A DNA stretch of 64,000 nt from Halomonas sp. GFAJ-1 (GCA_002966495.1 CP016490.1:3286001-3350000), one strand, 5' to 3'. Positions 37,414 through 48,151 are shown, counted from the first letter of the stretch. Program-made: numbers and translations. Notes: generated by a model from the letters alone, not told the origin.

Positions 37414-37453
37414 AAAAGCGTCTGATCAACACCGTGATGAGTCAGGGGCTTTT
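37414..37453. terminator. Bidirectional terminator at the comEA/prpF junction
   Basis: Arms AAAAGC / GCTTTT and CTGA / TCAG are nested, with A and T runs at the outer ends. The right arm overlaps the prpF stop codon. Confidence 0.55.
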
Positions 37454-38630
37454 AAAACGTATCACCCGGGATACGCACCTTACCTTCCATTAATACCCGC
37501 GCGCTTCGGCTCATAACGGCTTGATCAATCTGCCATCGCCCTTCAACAAAGCTTGCCTTTGCTCCAACTCGCAGGGAACCCGATGGATGCCCGAATGTGA
37601 CAGCCTCCCGCTCAGTGCCGCCTGCCGCCAGATTCACCAACGTCCCCTGAATAGCCGCCGCCGCACCAATCGCCACCGCTGCAGTGCCCATCATCGCGTG
37701 ATGTAATTTACCCATTGAAAGCGCCCGCACCACTAAATCAATATTTTTCGCATCAACGGCTTTGCCGCTGGAAGACGTGTAACTGGCGGCGGGAGCCACA
37801 AACGCCACTTTCGGTGTGTGCTGCCGGTTTGATGCTTCCTCAACGCTCTTAATTAACCCCATACGTACGGCACCGTGAGCGCGAATAGTCTCGAACATAG
37901 CCAGCGCGTTGGCATCGCTATTAATTGCTTCTTGCAGTTCACAGCCGGTATAGCCAATATCCTGGGCGTTGATAAACACTGTCGGAATACCCGCATTAAT
38001 CAGCGTTGCCTTTAGAACGCCTACCCCAGGTACTTCTAAGTCGTCGACTAAATTACCCGTTGGGAAAATCGCTCCTTCACCATCAGCGGGATCCATAAAA
38101 GCCACGGGGATCTCAGCGGCGGGAAAGGTGACGCCATCTAACTCAAAATCACCGGTTTCCTGTACTTGGCCATTAACAATCGGCACTTGAGACACAATCG
38201 TTTTACCGATGTTGACCTGCCAAATACGCACTTCAGCCATCCCATTTTCTGGCACCCTGGCCGGGTCTACCAAACCGTTAGCTATCGCGTATGGCCCAAC
38301 GGCTGCGGATAAGTTACCGCAGTTGCCGCTCCAATCTACAAAGGGTTTATCAATCGATACTTGACCAAACAGATAATCGACATCGTGATCCGACGACTCA
38401 CTTTTGGAAAGAATCACGGTCTTACTCGTGCTGGACGTCGCCCCGCCCATGCCATCAACCTGTTTTTCGTAGGGGTCTGGACTGCCGATCACACGCATTA
38501 ACAGCTTATCTCGGGCTTCACCGGGAACCTGGGCTGCTTCAGGCAAATCGCTCAGCGTGAAAAAAACCCCTTTGCTGGTACCACCACGCATATAGGTGGC
38601 AGGAATACTGATTTGTGCAGCATGAGACAT
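37452..38630 (-). CDS. prpF: 2-methylaconitate isomerase PrpF
   Basis: A 392-residue PrpF protein of the diaminopimelate-epimerase fold, which converts the trans-2-methylaconitate made by AcnD to the cis form. Family motifs include TYMRGGTSKGVFF at the N-terminus, CGNLSAAVGPYAI (catalytic region) and GHPSGSLRVGA. ATG 38630 is preferred over the GTG at 38639 because AGGGAG lies 8 nt upstream of it. It is the last gene of the prp cluster, separated from acnD by a terminator. Confidence 0.93.
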   Translation of the reverse strand: MSHAAQISIPATYMRGGTSKGVFFTLSDLPEAAQVPGEARDKLLMRVIGSPDPYEKQVDGMGGATSSTSKTVILSKSESSDHDVDYLFGQVSIDKPFVDWSGNCGNLSAAVGPYAIANGLVDPARVPENGMAEVRIWQVNIGKTIVSQVPIVNGQVQETGDFELDGVTFPAAEIPVAFMDPADGEGAIFPTGNLVDDLEVPGVGVLKATLINAGIPTVFINAQDIGYTGCELQEAINSDANALAMFETIRAHGAVRMGLIKSVEEASNRQHTPKVAFVAPAASYTSSSGKAVDAKNIDLVVRALSMGKLHHAMMGTAAVAIGAAAAIQGTLVNLAAGGTEREAVTFGHPSGSLRVGAKASFVEGRWQIDQAVMSRSARVLMEGKVRIPGDTF

Positions 38631-38708
38631 AAATAACACTCCCTAACCTTTTTCAATGATTATTCTTAATGACTGCGCTCAATAACCATACTCAATAACA
38701 ATATGCCG

Positions 38709-38742
38709 AAAAAAGAGCCCGGCGCTTAGCGTCGGGCTCTTT
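38709..38742 (-). terminator. Intrinsic terminator after acnD
   Basis: On the minus strand AAAGAGCCCG pairs with CGGGCTCTTT around a short GC-rich apex, followed by six T residues. It separates acnD from prpF, so prpF needs read-through or its own promoter. Confidence 0.88.
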
Positions 38743-38781
38743 GGGTGCTCGCCTTGGCGCTAAAGGTTAACGCCTGCTTGG

Positions 38782-41421
38782 CTACGCCGTGGTGGATTCA
38801 AGAAAATCCTGGGCGAAACGCTGCAATACCCCACCGGCAGAGTAGATCGTGACCTCTTCGGCAGTATCAATGCGGCAGATCACCGGCACACGCTCAGTCG
38901 TACCACTCTGACGATGAATCACCAATGTTAGCTTGGCACGTGGCTGCGGCTGGCCTTCTACGTCGAAGACTTCCGTACCGTCCAGCGCTAGGGTTTTCCG
39001 TGTGGTGCCCTCTTCAAACTGCAGCGGCATCACCCCCATACCAATTAGGTTGGTACGGTGAATACGCTCAAACCCTTCAGCCACAATGGCTTCAACACCC
39101 GCCAGCGCAACGCCTTTCGCCGCCCAGTCACGGGAGGAGCCTTGACCATAATCAGCGCCGGCAATGATGATTAGCGGCTGCTTACGCGCCATGTAGGTTT
39201 CAATTGCTTCCCACATACGCGTTACAGTGCCTTCCGGCTCAACACGCGCCAACGACCCCTGCACAACATTGCCCTGCTCGTCATGCACCATTTCATTAAA
39301 CAGCTTGGGGTTCGCCAAGGTCGCCCTCTGGGCGGTTAAATGGTCGCCGCGATGGGTCGCGTAGGAGTTAAAGTCCTCCTCTGGCAGGCCCATTTTGTGC
39401 AGATACTCGCCTGCCGCACTGTCCATCATAATTGCGTTAGAAGGCGACAAATGATCCGTGGTGATGTTGTCAGGCAAAATCGCCAGTGGGCGCATGCCTT
39501 TCAAGTCACGCTCGGCAGCCATATTGCCTTCCCAGTAGGGTGGGCGACGAATATAGGTGCTCTGAGGCCGCCAGTCGTATAACGGGCTTACCTGGTTACG
39601 GGCGCTCTTATCGAGATCAAACATCGGAATATAGGTTTGACGGAACTGCTCCGGTTTCACCGAGGCTTTAACGATGGCATCGATTTCACTATCGTCGGGC
39701 CAGATATCTTTCAGCGTGACAGGATTGCCATCTTGGTCGGTACCCAGCACGTCTTTCTCGATATCAAAACGGATAGTCCCCGCAATCGCATAGGCCACCA
39801 CAAGTGGCGGTGAAGCCAAAAATGCCTGTTTGGCATAGGGGTGAATGCGCCCGTCAAAGTTACGGTTACCGGAAAGTACCGCCGTAGCATAAAGATCCCG
39901 GTCGATAATCTCTTCCTGAATCGTCGGATCTAAAGCGCCAGACATACCGTTACAGGTCGTACAAGCGTAACCCACCACACCAAAGCCAAGGTTTTCCAGC
40001 TCATCCATCAGTTTGGCTTCTTCAAGATACATCTTGACGGTTTTCGAACCCGGCGCTAGCGACGACTTCACCCACGGCTTGCGGGTTAACCCTAAGCGGT
40101 TGGCATTGCGGGCGATTAAGCCTGCTGCCACCATGTTCCGTGGGTTAGAGGTATTCGTGCAGCTGGTAATAGCAGCAATAATGACCGCGCCATCGGGCAT
40201 TTTACCCGCCTGCTCGTCGGCCCGTGCTTTATCCAGGTCGATCGCAATACCGCGCTGGGCAAGTTCCGAGGTGGGCAAGTGCGCGTGAGGGTTTGAAGGC
40301 CCTGCCAAGGTACGGGTAACGCTTGAAAGGTCAAAGCGCAGTATCCGACCGTACTCGGCCGTTTTGAGGCTATCTGCCCACAGCCCGGTGTGCCTGGCAT
40401 AGGCCTCGACAAGCGCTACCTGCTCATCTTCACGCCCTGTAAGCTTGAGGTACTCAATGGTTTGATTGTCGATGTAAAACATCGCCGCCGTAGCACCGTA
40501 CTCTGGCGTCATGTTGGAGATGGTCGCGCGGTCACCTACGGTCAGCGCATCGGCGCCCTCGCCATAAAACTCCAGGTACGCCCCCACAACGCGCTCTTTG
40601 CGCAGGAATTCGGTAATCGCAAGCACCATATCGGTGCTGGTAATACCCGGCTGCAGTTTGCCAGAGAGCTCCACACCGACGATATCCGGTAGGCGCATCA
40701 TTGAGGCACGCCCCAGCATGACGCTTTCCGCTTCAAGGCCACCAACGCCAACGGAAATCACACCTAACGCATCGACCATAGGCGTGTGGCTATCGGTGCC
40801 TACGCAGGTATCTGGGTAAGCAATACGCATGCCCTTTTCATCGGGGCGGCACTGCACTACCGGCGACATTTTCTCCAGATTGATCTGGTGCATAATGCCG
40901 TTGCCCGGAGGAATCACATCGACGTTCTCAAAAGCCACTTTGGTCCAGTTAATGAAATGGAAGCGGTCGTCGTTACGGCGATCTTCTACTTGGCGATTTT
41001 TGTCGAAGGCATCTTTTTCAAAACCAGCGTGCTCAACAGCCAGTGAGTGGTCAACGATCAGCTGCGTGGGCACTACTGGGTTAACTTTAGCGGGGTCGCC
41101 GCCTTTTTCAGCGATAGCATCGCGCAGGCCAGCAAGATCAACCAATGCAGTTTGGCCAAGAATGTCGTGACACACTACCCGCGCCGGATACCAAGGGAAA
41201 TCCAGATCCTGTTTACGCTCTATAAGCTGCTTCAGCGCATCGGTGAGCAGCGCTGGGTCACAGCGGCGCACCAGCTGCTCGGCCAACACCCTGGAAGTAT
41301 AGGGCAGCGCTGCGTAGGCACCAGGCTTGATGTCTTCAACGGCTTGGCGCGCATCGAAGAAATCTACCGGAGCACCTTCTGCCGTCACGCTCGGCAGAGG
41401 CTTGCGATAATTCGTGTTCAT
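38782..41421 (-). CDS. acnD: Fe/S-dependent 2-methylcitrate dehydratase AcnD
   Basis: An aconitase-family enzyme of about 879 residues, starting MNTNYRKPLPS as AcnD proteins do. The iron-sulfur cysteines are in AAITSCTNTSNP and GYACTTCNGMSG. The substrate-site segment CVGTDSHTPMVDALGVISVGVGG and the C-terminal swivel domain with YGQGSSRDWAAKG are present. AcnD dehydrates 2-methylcitrate to trans-2-methylaconitate and needs PrpF. The gene lies between prpC and prpF. The frame is open four codons further, but ATG 41421 fits the family. Confidence 0.94.
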   Translation of the reverse strand: MNTNYRKPLPSVTAEGAPVDFFDARQAVEDIKPGAYAALPYTSRVLAEQLVRRCDPALLTDALKQLIERKQDLDFPWYPARVVCHDILGQTALVDLAGLRDAIAEKGGDPAKVNPVVPTQLIVDHSLAVEHAGFEKDAFDKNRQVEDRRNDDRFHFINWTKVAFENVDVIPPGNGIMHQINLEKMSPVVQCRPDEKGMRIAYPDTCVGTDSHTPMVDALGVISVGVGGLEAESVMLGRASMMRLPDIVGVELSGKLQPGITSTDMVLAITEFLRKERVVGAYLEFYGEGADALTVGDRATISNMTPEYGATAAMFYIDNQTIEYLKLTGREDEQVALVEAYARHTGLWADSLKTAEYGRILRFDLSSVTRTLAGPSNPHAHLPTSELAQRGIAIDLDKARADEQAGKMPDGAVIIAAITSCTNTSNPRNMVAAGLIARNANRLGLTRKPWVKSSLAPGSKTVKMYLEEAKLMDELENLGFGVVGYACTTCNGMSGALDPTIQEEIIDRDLYATAVLSGNRNFDGRIHPYAKQAFLASPPLVVAYAIAGTIRFDIEKDVLGTDQDGNPVTLKDIWPDDSEIDAIVKASVKPEQFRQTYIPMFDLDKSARNQVSPLYDWRPQSTYIRRPPYWEGNMAAERDLKGMRPLAILPDNITTDHLSPSNAIMMDSAAGEYLHKMGLPEEDFNSYATHRGDHLTAQRATLANPKLFNEMVHDEQGNVVQGSLARVEPEGTVTRMWEAIETYMARKQPLIIIAGADYGQGSSRDWAAKGVALAGVEAIVAEGFERIHRTNLIGMGVMPLQFEEGTTRKTLALDGTEVFDVEGQPQPRAKLTLVIHRQSGTTERVPVICRIDTAEEVTIYSAGGVLQRFAQDFLESTTA

Positions 41422-41453
41422 AGCGTCTCTCACTTAGTCACGGCCCGCTAACG

Positions 41454-42581
41454 TTAGTCACGCGCGTCGATAGGTACCCACTCGCTCTTCTCAGGGCCAG
41501 TGTAGTCGGCGCTGGGGCGAATAATGCGGTTGTTAGCACGCTGCTCGAACACGTGCGCCGCCCAACCTGTTAGACGAGACATCACGAAAATCGGCGTAAA
41601 CAGTTTGGTTGGAATATCCATGAAGTGGTAAGCACTGGCGTGGAAGAAGTCCGCGTTACAGAAAAGCTTCTTCTCACGCCACATGACTTCTTCACAGCGC
41701 ACAGAAACGGGGTACAACACGCTGTCACCTACGTCGTCCGCGAGCTTCTTCGACCACTCTTTGATGATTTCATTACGTGGGTCAGACTCGCGATAAATCG
41801 CATGGCCAAAGCCCATGATTTTCTCTTTGCGCTCAAGCATTCCGAGCATTTCACGCTCAGCTTCTTCCGGCGACGCCCAGTTCTCGATCATCGCCATGGC
41901 CGCTTCATTGGCACCGCCGTGTAGCGGGCCGCGCAGCGAACCAATCGCGCCAGTCACGCAGGAGTGCATGTCCGAAAGCGTGGATGCGCAGACCCGTGCG
42001 GTAAAGGTTGATGCGTTAAATTCGTGCTCTGCATAAAGGATCAGCGAGACATTCATAACCCGCGCATGCAGCTCAGAAGCAGGTTCACCGCGCAGCATAT
42101 GCAGGAAGTGACCGCCTACCGAGGCATCGTCGGTTTCAGTCTCAATGCGCACGCCATCGTGACTAAAGCGATACCAGTAACAAATAATAGAAGGCAGCAC
42201 CGCCAGCAAACGATCAGAGACATCCTGCTGCTGGTCAAAGCTCTCTTCTGTTTCCAGATTACCCAGCATGGAAGCGCCGGTGCGCATTACATCCATTGGG
42301 TGGGCATCTTTAGGAATTTGCTCTAGCACGGTTTTTAGCGCTTCTGGCAAGCCACGCAGGCTTTTCAGCTTAGTAATATAGTCATCCAACTCCGCCTGAT
42401 TAGGCAGCTTGCCTTTCAAGAGCAGGTAAGCCACTTCTTCAAATTTCGCCTTCTCCGCCAGCTCTTTGATGTCAAAACCACGGTAGGTTAATCCAGAACC
42501 TGTTTTACCCACCGTACACAGCGCGGTACTACCGGCACTTTGACCACGCAGCCCTGCACTGTTTTGAGGTTTATCAGCCAT
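41454..42581 (-). CDS. prpC: 2-methylcitrate synthase
   Basis: A 375-residue citrate-synthase-family enzyme that joins propionyl-CoA to oxaloacetate. Catalytic segments include GPLHGGANEAAM, GFGHAIYRESDPRNEI and the C-terminal RLTGWAAHVFEQR. The short length and TYRGFDIKELAEKA start match PrpC rather than the larger GltA of gammaproteobacteria. It is flanked by prpB and acnD in the same direction. Confidence 0.94.
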   Translation of the reverse strand: MADKPQNSAGLRGQSAGSTALCTVGKTGSGLTYRGFDIKELAEKAKFEEVAYLLLKGKLPNQAELDDYITKLKSLRGLPEALKTVLEQIPKDAHPMDVMRTGASMLGNLETEESFDQQQDVSDRLLAVLPSIICYWYRFSHDGVRIETETDDASVGGHFLHMLRGEPASELHARVMNVSLILYAEHEFNASTFTARVCASTLSDMHSCVTGAIGSLRGPLHGGANEAAMAMIENWASPEEAEREMLGMLERKEKIMGFGHAIYRESDPRNEIIKEWSKKLADDVGDSVLYPVSVRCEEVMWREKKLFCNADFFHASAYHFMDIPTKLFTPIFVMSRLTGWAAHVFEQRANNRIIRPSADYTGPEKSEWVPIDARD

Positions 42582-42641
42582 GTCGTGTCTCCTGTTAACT
42601 CTTTTATATGTTTTAAATTTGAATAGGTGCGTTAACGACTA

Positions 42642-43547
42642 TTACGCATCTTTTTGCTCGGCGAATAACGCGTCGAGCTTCTGTTCGAAATCGTGGTAAT
42701 TCAAAAAGTCGTACAGCTCATCGCGGGTCTGCATAATGTCGACCACCTCTTTTTGGTGACCGTTATCCAGAATGCTCTGGTAAACCTGCAGAGCGGCAGC
42801 ATTCATCGCGCGGAAGGCGGAAAGCGGATAGAGCACCATGCGGCAGCCAACGTCGCCTAACTCCTGCTGAGAGAATAGCGGCGTCGCGCCAAATTCAGTG
42901 ATGTTGGCCAGGATTGGCGCATTCACGCGCGAACAGAACGCACGATAATCATCCAGGGTGTGCACGGCTTCGGCGAAGATGGCGTCTGCCCCTGCTTCCA
43001 CGCAGGCATTAGCACGCTCGATAGCAGCGTCTAAGCCCTCTTTCTGAAACGCATCGGTACGGGCAATCAGATAAAAATCGGGGTCTAACTTGGCATCAGC
43101 GGCGGCCTTGATGCGGTCAACCATTTCCTGTTGGGACACAATAGCTTTATTGGGGCGGTGGCCGCAGCGCTTTTGAGCTACTTGATCTTCCAGGTGAACG
43201 GCAGCCACGCCTGCGCGCTGCATCTCTTTAACGGTACGCGAAATATTAAAAGCGCCGCCCCAACCGGTGTCGATATCCACCAGCAGCGGAAGGTCCGTAG
43301 CACCGCAAATACGATGTGCATCTTCCACCACGTCGTTCATGCTGGTCATACCCAAATCAGGTAAGCCAAAAGAAGCGTTAGCCACACCACCGCCCGACAG
43401 ATAAATCGCTTGATGCCCCACCCGCTCGGCCATCATCGCGGTATACGCGTTAATCGTGCCTAAAATCGGTAATGGACGGTTTGCTTCAAGCGCAGCACGA
43501 AAGCGAGCACCGGGTGACAGAGTAGAACCAGAGAGAGTGTGAGACAT
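42642..43547 (-). CDS. prpB: 2-methylisocitrate lyase
   Basis: A 301-residue ICL/PEPM-family lyase that splits 2-methylisocitrate into pyruvate and succinate. The active-site loop reads [12 protein letters not shown] (KRCGH motif), DIDTGWGG binds the metal, and [15 protein letters not shown] is typical. ATG 43547 is chosen: AAGGAAAC lies upstream and MSHTLSGST fits the family. It is the first enzyme gene after the GntR regulator. Confidence 0.95.
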   Translation of the reverse strand: MSHTLSGSTLSPGARFRAALEANRPLPILGTINAYTAMMAERVGHQAIYLSGGGVANASFGLPDLGMTSMNDVVEDAHRICGATDLPLLVDIDTGWGGAFNISRTVKEMQRAGVAAVHLEDQVAQKRCGHRPNKAIVSQQEMVDRIKAAADAKLDPDFYLIARTDAFQKEGLDAAIERANACVEAGADAIFAEAVHTLDDYRAFCSRVNAPILANITEFGATPLFSQQELGDVGCRMVLYPLSAFRAMNAAALQVYQSILDNGHQKEVVDIMQTRDELYDFLNYHDFEQKLDALFAEQKDA

Positions 43548-43623
43548 GGGCGTTGTTTCCTTTAGCATTCGACCCCAGAGGCTTAGCTAGCCTGCGCGTC
43601 GTTGGTTTTTATCAAGACAGTGA

Positions 43624-44352
43624 TCAAGACTGCTGGTCAAGAATGGCGGCGTAGCGGTCAGCAACATTTGCGCGTGAAGCGCTGACATGGCGACGCATGA
43701 GCAGCTCGGCAAGCTCGGCATCCCCTGCTTCAATGGCATCCACAATACGGTGGTGCTCCACAAAGGCGCGCTGAGGACGCGTGCCGCTTGCACTAAATTG
43801 AGTACGGTAAAGACGAACCAAATAGTAGAGATCATCACAGAGCAGGTTCATCAGCATCTTATTGTGGCTGCCCTGAACGATGCAGTAATGGAAATCAAGG
43901 TCGCCTTCACGCTGGTAGTAAGCCTCGCCTCGCTTGAGATCGGCCTGGCCTTCATGGAGGGCTAATACTTCGCGCAGCCCCTTTATCTCTTCGGCAGACA
44001 TATGCTCAGCGGCCAAGCGTGCCGCCATGCTTTCTAACGCTTCACGCACGTCAAACAGCTCTAAAAGCTCTTTCATGGAAAGCTTAACAACCCGCGCACC
44101 TACATGGGGCACGCGTTCGATTAGGCGGTGCGCTTCTAAGCGGCGCATGGCTTCACGCAACGGCCCACGTGAAATGCCGTACGTTTTAGACAGCCCCGGC
44201 TCGGTGATTTTGCTTCCCGGCGCCAGCTCACCACGCACAATAGCGTCTTGTAGCTGATGGAAAACCCTCTCAGCCAAGGTGCGCACTTCCGGCGACACCT
44301 GTTCAGCGGGTTTATCAGCAAGCTGATGTGAAGGAGAAACGAATAGGGTCAT
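43624..44352 (-). CDS. GntR-family (FadR-type) regulator of the prp operon
   Basis: A 242-residue regulator with an N-terminal winged helix-turn-helix (ITEPGLSKTYGISRGPLREAMRRLEAHRLIERVP) summarised by the SRGPLREAMRRLE recognition region at about residues 61-73, and a C-terminal all-helical FCD domain with its His/Asp ligand-type residues. It is the first gene of the prp cluster, so it most likely senses a methylcitrate-cycle intermediate and represses the operon. Odd points: a 16-bp palindrome begins 3 nt upstream of the ATG where an SD should be, and no SD is visible. Leaderless translation or a later start is possible. Confidence 0.88.
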   Translation of the reverse strand: MTLFVSPSHQLADKPAEQVSPEVRTLAERVFHQLQDAIVRGELAPGSKITEPGLSKTYGISRGPLREAMRRLEAHRLIERVPHVGARVVKLSMKELLELFDVREALESMAARLAAEHMSAEEIKGLREVLALHEGQADLKRGEAYYQREGDLDFHYCIVQGSHNKMLMNLLCDDLYYLVRLYRTQFSASGTRPQRAFVEHHRIVDAIEAGDAELAELLMRRHVSASRANVADRYAAILDQQS

Positions 44353-44355
44353 GTG

Positions 44356-44371
44356 TAATTGTCGACAATTA
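44356..44371. promoter_or_regulatory. Palindromic operator TAATTGTCGACAATTA at the prp regulator
   Basis: A perfect 16-bp palindrome centred on GTCGAC, immediately upstream of the GntR gene. A weaker copy (CTGTCAACAAT, 9 of 11 matching) lies at 44475-44485. It is probably the binding site of the GntR regulator, giving autoregulation and control of prpBC-acnD. Confidence 0.75.
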
Positions 44372-44606
44372 GTGAATAGGGGAACTTTAGCTCGTCATTT
44401 TTGTGCCGTCAACCAGGCAAAATGCCCGACGTTATTCGTCTTTCGTTGCAAACAACAAGTAAAATAAACTTAAGCTGTCAACAATCATACAGTAATCCTA
44501 ATGCCTTTAAATGAAAGCGTGAGAAAGGCGTCGACGCATTTAACTGGTGTGCATGATTAACGACCCCTAAAATATGTCGCCCTTGTACCGGCCTGGCATT
44601 TGCATC

Positions 44607-45986
44607 ATGACAACGGCGTTAACCATCAAAGCCCTGCCTTATTCACCTGACCCACTGGCGCTGTTTGCTCGTTTGCGAAAGCGCCCCGGCGCAGTGCTGC
44701 TCGATAGCGGCCGTCCGGTAGCCACCGGGCGTTATGACATACTGAGCAGCGACCCGCTGGCAACGCTTGAAATTACGCCAAGCGGCCATTCGATGTTCAA
44801 CTCTACCCAGCTCCAGCTGCCCGCTACGTTTAACGACATGAATAGCAATACGGCAGGCTGCACCACCGCCCTGCAAGAGTGGATGCTAGCGCAGCTGCCC
44901 GGCACCCATGAAGAGAGCGAGCTGCCCTTCCTAGGCGGACTGATAGGCTACTGGAGCTACGATTTAGGCCGTAATAATCTAGCCACCCCTAGCCAGCATG
45001 CCAGTGCCACTGCGCTACCGTTGGCACGTCTTGGCCTATACGACTGGTGCATAACCATTGATCATGAGCGCCAACAAACATGGTTGGTAGCCCCCCCATT
45101 ACGGCAACAGCAGGTCACCGAATGGCTCACACACCCCCTTGTAGAGGATGACGAACACTTTTATTTAACCAGCCCTTTTCGAGCAGAGCTCAGCCAAGCT
45201 GATTACACCGAACGCTTTCATGCCGTTCAGCGCTATATACGCGCAGGGGATTGCTATCAAATCAACTTGGCCCAGCGCTTTTCAGCCAGCTACCAAGGGG
45301 ATGAGTGGCAGGCTTACCAGCGGCTGAGGAAGGCGACGCCTACACCCTTCTCGGGATTTATGGCGTGGAAAAACCAAGCGGTGCTGTCTCTCTCGCCAGA
45401 GCGCTTTATTCAGTGTAGAGACGGCCTGGTAGAAACTCGCCCGATTAAAGGCACGCGCCCCAGAGGCAGTACGCAAGAGGAAGACCGTGCGCTGGCTGAA
45501 GAGCTCCTCAGCAGCAGCAAAGACCGCGCCGAAAACGTCATGATTGTGGATTTATTGCGCAATGACTTAGGCCGCGTGTGCACCCCTGGCACTATCCGCG
45601 TACCGCAACTCTGCCAGCTAGAGAGCTACCCTAACGTGCACCACCTGGTCAGCGTGGTGCAGGGCCAGCTTGCCGAAAATCACTCGCCTTTATCACTACT
45701 TACGGCGGCGTCTCCAGGCGGCTCGATTACCGGCGCTCCTAAAATACGTGCCATGCAGATTATCGACGAGCTTGAACCCTGCCAGCGCAGTGTCTATTGC
45801 GGCAGCTTAGGTTATTTAGACACCCGGGGCAGCATGGATACCTCTATTGCGATACGCACAATGGTGGCAGACGCCGGTACGCTACACGTATGGGCCGGCG
45901 GCGGCCTCGTGGCCGACTCGAAAGCCAAGGAGGAGTACGCAGAAACGCTGGATAAAATTCGTCACCTGATAGGCGCTTTGGAATAA
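44607..45986 (+). CDS. pabB: Aminodeoxychorismate synthase component I
   Basis: A 459-residue chorismate-binding enzyme of folate synthesis. The motif ETRPIKGTRPRG has the Lys that distinguishes PabB from anthranilate synthase (PIAGT), and KDRAENVMIVDLLRNDLGRV, ASPGGSITGAPK and YCGSLGYLD follow. ATG 44607 (MTTALTIKAL) is taken as start; the frame is open 11 codons upstream. Its glutaminase partner may be the TrpG encoded at 58804-59424. It is divergent from the prp regulator. Confidence 0.92.
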   Translation: MTTALTIKALPYSPDPLALFARLRKRPGAVLLDSGRPVATGRYDILSSDPLATLEITPSGHSMFNSTQLQLPATFNDMNSNTAGCTTALQEWMLAQLPGTHEESELPFLGGLIGYWSYDLGRNNLATPSQHASATALPLARLGLYDWCITIDHERQQTWLVAPPLRQQQVTEWLTHPLVEDDEHFYLTSPFRAELSQADYTERFHAVQRYIRAGDCYQINLAQRFSASYQGDEWQAYQRLRKATPTPFSGFMAWKNQAVLSLSPERFIQCRDGLVETRPIKGTRPRGSTQEEDRALAEELLSSSKDRAENVMIVDLLRNDLGRVCTPGTIRVPQLCQLESYPNVHHLVSVVQGQLAENHSPLSLLTAASPGGSITGAPKIRAMQIIDELEPCQRSVYCGSLGYLDTRGSMDTSIAIRTMVADAGTLHVWAGGGLVADSKAKEEYAETLDKIRHLIGALE

Positions 45987-46129
45987 AAAACCAGCCACTT
46001 AAATCAAAAAGAAATATAAAAGCCTAACCAAACGGTATTGGGGAGAAAGGCCCACCCTTTGTTAGTCTAGCGCTAACAGCAGAGGTTTAATGGCACGTTT
46101 TTACAGACCATTTATTAAAGGGAGGCTGC

Positions 46130-46750
46130 ATGTCCTCGGTACTTGACGACATTAACCGCGATTTTGCCAATAACCCTCAGGGCCTAATTGAGTGGGCTTT
46201 TAGCCAAGGCAGTCGCCCCATTTGCACCACCAATTTTCGTCCGTTCGAAGCGGTCATTTTGCACATGGTGACCCAGGTGCGCCCCGACACCCCAATTGTG
46301 TGGATGGACAGCGGCTACAACACCGATGCCACCTATCAATTTGCCGATGCATTAATCCAGCGCCTTAGCCTGAATATGGTGAGCTTTTTACCGACACGTA
46401 CCCGCGCGCACCGGGAAGCGTTAGAAGGGCCAATGCCCGGCATTGACGACCCGCGCCATGCAGGCTTCACCCAAGAAGTGAAGATTGAGCCGTTTGAGCG
46501 CGCACTGAGAGAAATGCAGCCTGATGTGTGGTTCACCGCGCTACGGGCCGAAGACACCCCTGAGCGCGCTAAAATGCAGGTCGCTAGTCGCAACAGCGAT
46601 GGCCTATTAAAAGTCGCTCCACTGCTTCAGTGGACTGCGAAAGATATGTATGAATACTTACAAGCCCATGATCTACCAAACAATTTCGACTATTTCGACC
46701 CCACTAAGGTGGAAGAGAAACGGGAATGTGGGCTGCATCTACAGCATTAA
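46130..46750 (+). CDS. cysH: PAPS reductase family protein (CysH-like, short form)
   Basis: A 206-residue protein of the PAPS/APS reductase family. It has the N-type ATP-pyrophosphatase fold features (FRPFEAVILHMV, VWMDSGYNT), the arginine-rich segment ALRAEDTPERAKM, and the redox-active Cys near the end in EKRECGLHLQ. It lacks the CC and CxxC ligands of 4Fe-4S APS reductases, pointing to thioredoxin-dependent PAPS reduction. It is about 40 residues shorter than E. coli CysH. It lies tail to tail with cysB and 1.4 kb from trxA. Confidence 0.85.
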   Translation: MSSVLDDINRDFANNPQGLIEWAFSQGSRPICTTNFRPFEAVILHMVTQVRPDTPIVWMDSGYNTDATYQFADALIQRLSLNMVSFLPTRTRAHREALEGPMPGIDDPRHAGFTQEVKIEPFERALREMQPDVWFTALRAEDTPERAKMQVASRNSDGLLKVAPLLQWTAKDMYEYLQAHDLPNNFDYFDPTKVEEKRECGLHLQH

Positions 46751-46781
46751 CGTTAAAGTACGTCTGCAAGAGTAGAGAGCG

Positions 46782-46820
46782 AAAAAAATGCGTGCGCCCA
46801 GGCTTTTAGCCTGGGCGCAC
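46782..46820 (-). terminator. Terminator between cysH and cysB
   Basis: A perfect 13-bp stem GTGCGCCCAGGCT / AGCCTGGGCGCAC with a TTT loop on the plus strand. On the minus strand it is followed after three bases by seven T residues, so it ends cysB transcription; it may also stop cysH transcripts. Confidence 0.85.
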
Positions 46821-46834
46821 TTGCTTCACTAGGC

Positions 46835-47821
<987 letters not shown>

Positions 47822-48020
47822 TTATCTATGCAGGAAGCACGCTAAAGCGCATCCTCGCGCCGCTATGGGTTTGTGCTTTTCTCGAAGCGCTTGTACCCAC
47901 TCGCCTCAAGAGCACTAATATGAATAAAAAAACATTCTATAATTCACTTATAGTATAAAAAATAGCGTCCATGAGCATCTTTTAATTTTCCCTACCCCAC
48001 ACCGAGCCATCGTAGTAAAT

Positions 48021-48049
48021 TTGCCAGTATCCTCCGCGCCCGCTAACAT
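48021..48049 (+). promoter_or_regulatory. Putative trxA promoter
   Basis: TTGCCA (48021-48026), a 17-nt spacer and TAACAT (48044-48049), about 100 nt before the trxA ATG. Confidence 0.5.
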
Positions 48050-48096
48050 CTGCCCACTTGGCGCGGTGAGAGTGCGCTAACAAACCGCGTAAAGAC

Positions 48097-48135
48097 CGTT
48101 GCTCCACTTGAGGCAACGTAACAGCAAGAGCAACG
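48097..48135 (+). promoter_or_regulatory. trxA leader with two mutually exclusive stems
   Basis: CGTTGCTC (48097-48104) can pair through its first six bases with GCAACG at 48113-48118, or over all eight bases with GAGCAACG at 48128-48135. The second pairing ends 5 nt before the SD GGGAGA (48141-48146). This could modulate access to the ribosome binding site. Confidence 0.45.
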
Positions 48136-48151
48136 CAAACGGGAGAATCAA

